Shown here: in pieces, positions 60,287-64,000 of the stretch
Layout of the letters: each line of letters begins with the position of its first letter
How positions within the stretch are numbered: position 1 is the first letter of the stretch
Origin: JAAYYM01 sp964483545
Lineage (GTDB): Bacteria; Bacillota; Clostridia; Lachnospirales; Lachnospiraceae
Direction of reading: 5' to 3'
Length of the DNA: 64,000 bases
Assembly: GCA_964483545.1 (NCBI GenBank)
Contig: CAZACC010000001.1
Location: 1-64,000, forward strand
The notes under the pieces: generated by a model
The model's database searches: none
What the model was told of the DNA's origin: nothing
The model's input: only the letters and a program-made list of their open reading frames with translations
Translations under genes and position numbers: made by a program

Positions 60287-60452
60287 TAGCGTAATCTATA
60301 TTGAGGCTGAAGGGAAAAGAGTGAATGCAAAAAGCATTATGGGAATGATGTCACTCGGAATGGCAAATGGTGAGATCCTGAATGTATCGGCAGATGGGGC
60401 AGATGAACAGGCCGCCATGGAGGGAATTGAGGATTATCTGAGCGGAAAGTAA
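60198..60452 (+). CDS. crh: Crh-like HPr homologue (Glu15, Ser46)
   Basis: This 84-residue protein is HPr-like throughout. The phosphoenolpyruvate-phosphorylated His15 of HPr is Glu here (NGLEARPVA), and Ser46 (AKSIMGMMSL) is retained. B. subtilis Crh has Gln15 and is phosphorylated only by HPrK, so this protein should not carry sugar phosphoryl groups but can still be a corepressor of CcpA. Glu may mimic a negatively charged phospho-His15. AAAGGAGGAG is 8 bases before the ATG, so it is translated on its own although it begins inside whiA. The hprK gene is nearby. An ordinary HPr is expected elsewhere in the genome. Confidence 0.9.
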   Translation: MIQKPISIQLENGLEARPVAVLVQVASQYDSVIYIEAEGKRVNAKSIMGMMSLGMANGEILNVSADGADEQAAMEGIEDYLSGK

Positions 60453-60459
60453 TAGGAAT

Positions 60460-61377
60460 ATGAAAAATCGAAAACTGTTTTTTATTTATAATCCACGTGC
60501 GGGAAAAGGTCAGATTAAAAATCATATAGTTCGTATACTTGATATTTTTGCGAAAGAAGGTTATGAGATCACAATATATCCTACTAAATATCCTGGAGAT
60601 GCTATTACTGCAGTGCAGAATGTGACAGAGGGTTATGATTTATGCGTATGCAGCGGCGGTGACGGGACATTGGATGAAGTAGTGACAGGCATGATGAAAC
60701 GGGACAATAAATTGCCGATAGGATATATTCCAGCAGGGAGTACGAATGACTTTGCAAATAGCTTGAAAATACCTAAAACAATGGAAAAGGCAGCGGAAGT
60801 AGTAGTGCGGGGTTATCGTTTCCCATGTGACATAGGATCTTTTAATGACGATGTATTTGCCTATATTGCAGCATTTGGTCTGTTTACAGATGTTTCTTAC
60901 GGTACGCCTCAGGAAATCAAGAATCTTCTAGGACATATGGCTTATCTGTTGGAAGGCATGAGAAGACTGCCTGCTGTGAATAGTGCCTGTCGCTTAAGAG
61001 TGGAGAGTAATGGAAAACAGATTGAAGAGGATTTTATTTTTGGTATGGTCACAAATTCCTATTCAGTGGGAGGTTTTAAAAGTATTACAGGTAAATATGT
61101 GAAACTCAACGACGGACTATTTGAAGTCACCTTGATCAAACGTCCCCAGAATCCACTGGAAATGCAGGGAATCATGACCGCTCTGCTGGCACAGGAAACA
61201 GATGAAAGGTATATGTATAGTTTTAAAACAAAGGAAATTATCATAGAGGCACAGAAGAAGATTCCATGGACTTTAGATGGTGAGTTTGGTGGTGAGCATA
61301 AGAAAGTTCAAATCAGAAATAACAGAGAAACACTAGAATTCATCGTTCCAGAAAGAAAAATGAAAATACTCCCATAA
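60460..61377 (+). CDS. Diacylglycerol/lipid kinase (YegS/DgkB family)
   Basis: The 305-residue protein has the lipid-kinase signatures FFIYNPRAGKGQI (N-terminal phosphate loop), CVCSGGDGTLDEVVTGMM (GGDGT catalytic motif), IPAGSTNDFANSLKI and, near the end, PWTLDGEFGGEHK. It phosphorylates diacylglycerol or a related lipid, recycling it for phospholipid synthesis. It is 8 bases after crh. A hairpin follows. Substrate specificity cannot be read. Confidence 0.92.
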   Translation: MKNRKLFFIYNPRAGKGQIKNHIVRILDIFAKEGYEITIYPTKYPGDAITAVQNVTEGYDLCVCSGGDGTLDEVVTGMMKRDNKLPIGYIPAGSTNDFANSLKIPKTMEKAAEVVVRGYRFPCDIGSFNDDVFAYIAAFGLFTDVSYGTPQEIKNLLGHMAYLLEGMRRLPAVNSACRLRVESNGKQIEEDFIFGMVTNSYSVGGFKSITGKYVKLNDGLFEVTLIKRPQNPLEMQGIMTALLAQETDERYMYSFKTKEIIIEAQKKIPWTLDGEFGGEHKKVQIRNNRETLEFIVPERKMKILP

Positions 61378-61385
61378 AAGGGAGG

Positions 61386-61412
61386 ATGCCAAGCGACCGG
61401 GTCACTTGGCAT
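61386..61412 (+). terminator. Hairpin after the lipid kinase gene
   Basis: ATGCCAAG (61386-61393) pairs with CTTGGCAT (61405-61412); GACC and GGTC extend the stem around a bulge. The following T run is broken (TTATTATG), so termination may be partial. Confidence 0.65.
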
Positions 61413-61570
61413 TTATTATGAAAAAGTATTAAAATAGTAATGTTACTATGAGTTTGGCTTTTTGATTTCGTTCTTATTTGTTTATGTACTTAGTATAGTT
61501 CACATAAATGGATAAACAATGTTATGTAAATGAACTTTATTAAAATGATTTATGAATAATTTATGAACAA

Positions 61571-61605
61571 GTCAGGGGTTTCTCACGCAGTGAGAAACCC
61601 CTGAC
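61571..61605. terminator. Perfect 15-bp hairpin before the cyclophilin stop
   Basis: GTCAGGGGTTTCTCA (61571-61585) pairs perfectly with TGAGAAACCCCTGAC (61591-61605) around a 5-base loop. It lies 18 bases beyond the stop codon of the convergent cyclophilin gene, so it is best read as that gene's terminator. The T run is weak on both sides. Confidence 0.7.
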
Positions 61606-61622
61606 AGATGAGGAGAGAGTTC

Positions 61623-62147
61623 TCACGCCTTTGTTGGCTCTGGGTATTCTACTCCAAAGGTTTCAATGGTCATAGATTTAACTTTCTGTTCTTGAACGGG
61701 TTTGTCAGAATAGTCTACCTGTACGGACGCGATTTTATCTACGATATCCAATCCCTCTGTAACCTTGCCAAATGCAGCATAGGCTCCATCCAGATGTGGA
61801 GAGGTCTTGTGCATCAAGAAAAACTGTGATCCTGCTGAATCAGGATGTGCACTTCTTGCCATAGATAATACTCCGGGATCATGTGCGAGATCGTTTTGAA
61901 AGCCATTTTGTGAGAACTCGCCTGGAATGTTGTATCCTGGACCGTCATATCCTGTGCCTGAGGGACAACCTCCTTGAATCATGAAGCCATTGATGACTCT
62001 GTGAAAAATGAGACCATCATAGAATCCTTTTGAAACAAGACTGATAAAATTATTGACTGTGTTGGGAGCGATATCAGGATAAAGCTCCGCTTTCATCATA
62101 TCTCCGTTTTCCATTGTAATCGTAACGATTGGGTTTTGTGAAATCAT
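61623..62147 (-). CDS. Cyclophilin-type peptidyl-prolyl isomerase
   Basis: The 174-residue protein is a single cyclophilin domain with no signal peptide: FHRVINGFMIQGGCPSG has the catalytic Arg and Phe, GVLSMARSAHPDSAGSQFFL the substrate pocket, and AAFGKVTEGLDIVDKI the end. It speeds cis-trans isomerisation of proline bonds in the cytoplasm. GGAGG is 7 bases before the ATG at 62147; the frame open to 62357 has no site and its upstream residues do not look like this family. It is divergent from the membrane protein at 62322. Confidence 0.93.
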   Translation of the reverse strand: MISQNPIVTITMENGDMMKAELYPDIAPNTVNNFISLVSKGFYDGLIFHRVINGFMIQGGCPSGTGYDGPGYNIPGEFSQNGFQNDLAHDPGVLSMARSAHPDSAGSQFFLMHKTSPHLDGAYAAFGKVTEGLDIVDKIASVQVDYSDKPVQEQKVKSMTIETFGVEYPEPTKA

Positions 62148-62321
62148 TGTAATTCCTCCATATAATTGATTTAAAATAAAAAGTGCTTTGTTTATTGTAA
62201 CGAAATGTGGTAAGATAGTAAAGAAAAATTCCTCCGATTTAGGGATAAATGAAGGAAATTTTATATAATGAATGTAAATGTATAAGTTGAGCCAAAGAGC
62301 TGGATACAGAAAGAGGCATTT

Positions 62322-62885
62322 ATGGGACATATGATATTTCAACTGCCGACAATTCATAAGGAGAATTATTTTACTACAGAGGTGATTGTTTTTGCAATTT
62401 CTGTGCTTGTACTAATTATCGGAATTCTTCTATGTCTATGGGGATATAAGTATTTTCAAACATTAGCTGTTATTATACTGGGATGCCTATCAGGCTATGT
62501 AGGAATCAAATTAACAGATCATCTGACCAATAGTCCTATTATTAAGATGTTTATCTTTACAATTTTTACATTTTTAGGATGTTGTCTCTTTTATTTTCTA
62601 TCTATTCTGATTGATGGCTTTCTGAAGATGATTCATTTGAAGAAGGGAATTGCTGGAAAGATGTATATATTGTCAAGTTTATTAGGGGCCGCACTGATTG
62701 CTTTCATAGTATACCGTATGGTATACGACGGCTGGATAATTTGTGTGATTATTTTTGTTCTCTTTGCAGTTATGGGGATGATTTATCAGAAGATTAAAAA
62801 GGCATCAAGACCTGAGTTCCACTGTTATGAAGATATCTTCAAGATGAAACCGTTACCAAAAGAGGAGAATAAACAGAATGCTTGA
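62322..62885 (+). CDS. Small polytopic membrane protein (TMEM198-like)
   Basis: The 187-residue protein has about five to six membrane helices (first near residues 21-42, VIVFAISVLVLIIGILLCLW). The pattern of a glycine-rich second helix (VIILGCLSGYVGIKL) recalls the TMEM198/TM7SF3 family. Function unknown. AGAGG is 5 bases before the ATG. It overlaps the VTC-domain gene by 8 bases, and all three genes to the window end are in the same direction, so they are likely one operon. Confidence 0.6.
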   Translation: MGHMIFQLPTIHKENYFTTEVIVFAISVLVLIIGILLCLWGYKYFQTLAVIILGCLSGYVGIKLTDHLTNSPIIKMFIFTIFTFLGCCLFYFLSILIDGFLKMIHLKKGIAGKMYILSSLLGAALIAFIVYRMVYDGWIICVIIFVLFAVMGMIYQKIKKASRPEFHCYEDIFKMKPLPKEENKQNA

Positions 62886-63573
62886 CGTATATAGAAAAGA
62901 GCTGAAATATCTGATTGATCCGATGGAAATGGTGAGAATGAAATCTGTTCTAGACAAGATTATGAGCAGCGATAGTCATAACGGAGTGAATGGATACCGT
63001 GTTCGCTCATTATATTTTGATACATTGTTGGATTCGGATTTTGAGGAAAAACTAGCAGGTTATGATTCCAGACAGAAAATCAGAATTCGTGTTTATGATG
63101 GAAACAGTCAGGTATATAAGCTGGAATTGAAGGCAAAAGAAAAAGATATGCAGAGAAAAATATCGCTTCTCTTATCAAGGGAGGAGACAGAATCCATGAT
63201 GCGGGCAGACTATTCCTTTCTGCTGGATCGACCTGAAAAACCTGCATCGTCTCTTTATATAAAACTGATTATGCACAGCTATCGACCCAAATGTATTGTT
63301 GAATATGATCGATATGCATATATAAGAAATACAAACAACATTAGGATCACATTTGACATGAACCTGAGGGCGACAGAAAGCAATCTGAACCTGCTGGACG
63401 AGAATCTGATTTTATATCCAGTGTGCAGACCAGGTGAGATTACAATGGAAGTAAAGTATGACAAGTTTCTATTTTCTTTTATCAAAAATGCAATCAAACA
63501 GATTGATCGAACACAAATTTCTAACAGTAAATACTGCAAGGCCAGAAAAATTTCCAAGAAGGGAAGAATTTAA
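62878..63573 (+). CDS. VTC-domain (polyphosphate polymerase-like) protein
   Basis: The 231-residue protein has the CYTH/VTC tunnel fold: RKELKYLIDPMEMVRMKS, VRSLYFDTLLDSDFEEKLAG, KIRIRVYDGN, YKLELKAKEKDMQRK, and PKCIVEYDRYAYI with the basic and acidic residues that hold phosphate chains and metal. In yeast the VTC4 domain makes polyphosphate. Bacterial VTC genes are found next to DUF4956 and CotH-kinase genes; DUF4956 is indeed next here. It has no membrane helix. A role in polyphosphate or in surface protein phosphorylation remains inference. Confidence 0.88.
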   Translation: MLDVYRKELKYLIDPMEMVRMKSVLDKIMSSDSHNGVNGYRVRSLYFDTLLDSDFEEKLAGYDSRQKIRIRVYDGNSQVYKLELKAKEKDMQRKISLLLSREETESMMRADYSFLLDRPEKPASSLYIKLIMHSYRPKCIVEYDRYAYIRNTNNIRITFDMNLRATESNLNLLDENLILYPVCRPGEITMEVKYDKFLFSFIKNAIKQIDRTQISNSKYCKARKISKKGRI

Positions 63574-63576
63574 CTT

Positions 63577-64000
63577 ATGAAAGAATACTTGTATGAAGGA
63601 CTATTGAACAGTTCGGGTTCTTTAACACTTAGGGATGTCATTATCAATTTTGCTGCGGCATGTATTATCAGCCTCCTAATCTTTATCTCCTATCGATTGA
63701 CACATTCGGGAGTGGTATACAGCAAGAAATTTAATGTATCGCTGGTTATGCTTACCTTGATTACAACACTTGTAATGAACGTCATTGGGAATAACATAGC
63801 ACTTTCTCTTGGTATGGTAGGAGCACTTTCCATTGTTAGATTTCGAACGGCAATTAAGGATTCCAGAGATACAGCCTATATTTTCTGGGCAATTGCTGTC
63901 GGTATCTGCTGTGGAGTATCAGATTATTTAGTTGCTGGTATTGGAACGTTTGTTATTTTTTTAGTTCTAGTCCTGTTCGGAGTGGTAAAGGATAATGAAC
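63577..64000 (+). CDS. DUF4956 membrane protein (3' end outside window)
   Basis: The frame starts with ATG at 63577 and is still open at the window end, giving at least 141 residues. It has an N-terminal helix (INFAAACIISLLIFISY), then helices around LVMLTLITTLVMNVIG. The DUF4956 signature LSLGMVGALSIVRFRTAIKD is followed by SRDTAYIFWAIAVGICCG. This family accompanies VTC-domain genes. GAAGGGAAG lies upstream. Its function is unknown. Confidence 0.88.
   Translation, partial: MKEYLYEGLLNSSGSLTLRDVIINFAAACIISLLIFISYRLTHSGVVYSKKFNVSLVMLTLITTLVMNVIGNNIALSLGMVGALSIVRFRTAIKDSRDTAYIFWAIAVGICCGVSDYLVAGIGTFVIFLVLVLFGVVKDNE

Noticed and set aside
61413..61570. Gene or RNA between the lipid kinase and cyclophilin genes
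   Set aside because: No frame with a start site and no conserved RNA structure is seen besides the two flanking hairpins.
62148..62357. Longer start for the cyclophilin gene
   Set aside because: The residues are low-complexity and hydrophobic without family match, and the ATG at 62147 has GGAGG.

Overview
The window looks like a chromosomal segment of a low-to-mid GC Gram-positive anaerobe, most likely a Lachnospiraceae-type Clostridia. Supporting signs are strong AGGAGG ribosome binding sites, sigma-A-like TTGACA/TATAAT promoters, the hprK/rapZ/whiA/crh set, an [FeFe]-hydrogenase, a YesM/YesN two-component system, and UPF0371 (DUF1846) and DUF4422 proteins. No rRNA, tRNA, CRISPR, phage or insertion sequence was recognised. 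The family and genus are inferred; no marker gene fixes them.

Layout. 1-3535: the end of an acyl-CoA synthetase-like gene, then xylulokinase and a ROK repressor. A 19-bp dyad is shared by the xylB promoter region and the region upstream of the repressor gene. 3630-9078: an orphan FliD-like protein, TrmO, Lgt, a MATE pump, thiamine pyrophosphokinase and MetA. 9347-16209: a decayed MBOAT/SGNH acetylation module, two glycosyltransferase-type genes (one with a C-terminal ricin-like domain), UPF0371 and a DUF4422 protein. 16380-18870: an exported bactofilin-like membrane protein, a PAP2-like protein and GreA. 18941-21417 (minus strand): aroF-pheA, preceded by a 37-codon phenylalanine-rich leader peptide and a complete terminator/antiterminator, a textbook phenylalanine attenuator. 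21494-26527: ABC-F, DegV, and a zinc-ribbon/TPM pair.

26574-31980: an OadB-like sodium pump beta subunit and a 49-residue gamma-like subunit, followed directly by a trimeric hydrogenase of the bifurcating type (NuoE-like, NuoF-like, HydA). 32013-38982: an exopolysaccharide locus with a GT-C-like membrane protein, a GT2 synthase carrying six MshEN/GspE-N-type motifs at its N terminus, a BcsB-like partner and a nucleotidyltransferase. It converges, with a 4-nt overlap, on an intact AlgI-type MBOAT acyltransferase and its SGNH-like partner (38979-41499). Together these suggest an O-acylated secreted glycan whose synthase may be gated by cyclic di-GMP. This is the best candidate for an under-described system here.

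41688-53349: FtsH, then a sugar-sensing and uptake locus: a membrane-anchored sugar-binding protein, a YesM/LytS-type kinase, a YesN-type regulator, a second sugar-binding lipoprotein, then ChvE-MmsA-MmsB. It resembles the XylFII-LytS-YesN/XylFGH arrangement. With xylB in the same window, a pentose or general monosaccharide uptake role is plausible. 53515-61377: uvrC, hprK, ROK glucokinase, murB, rapZ, whiA, a Crh-like HPr (Glu15, Ser46) and a lipid kinase, a cell-envelope and carbon-regulation block. 61623-64000: a cyclophilin, a small membrane protein, a VTC-domain protein and the start of a DUF4956 protein, which runs off the end.
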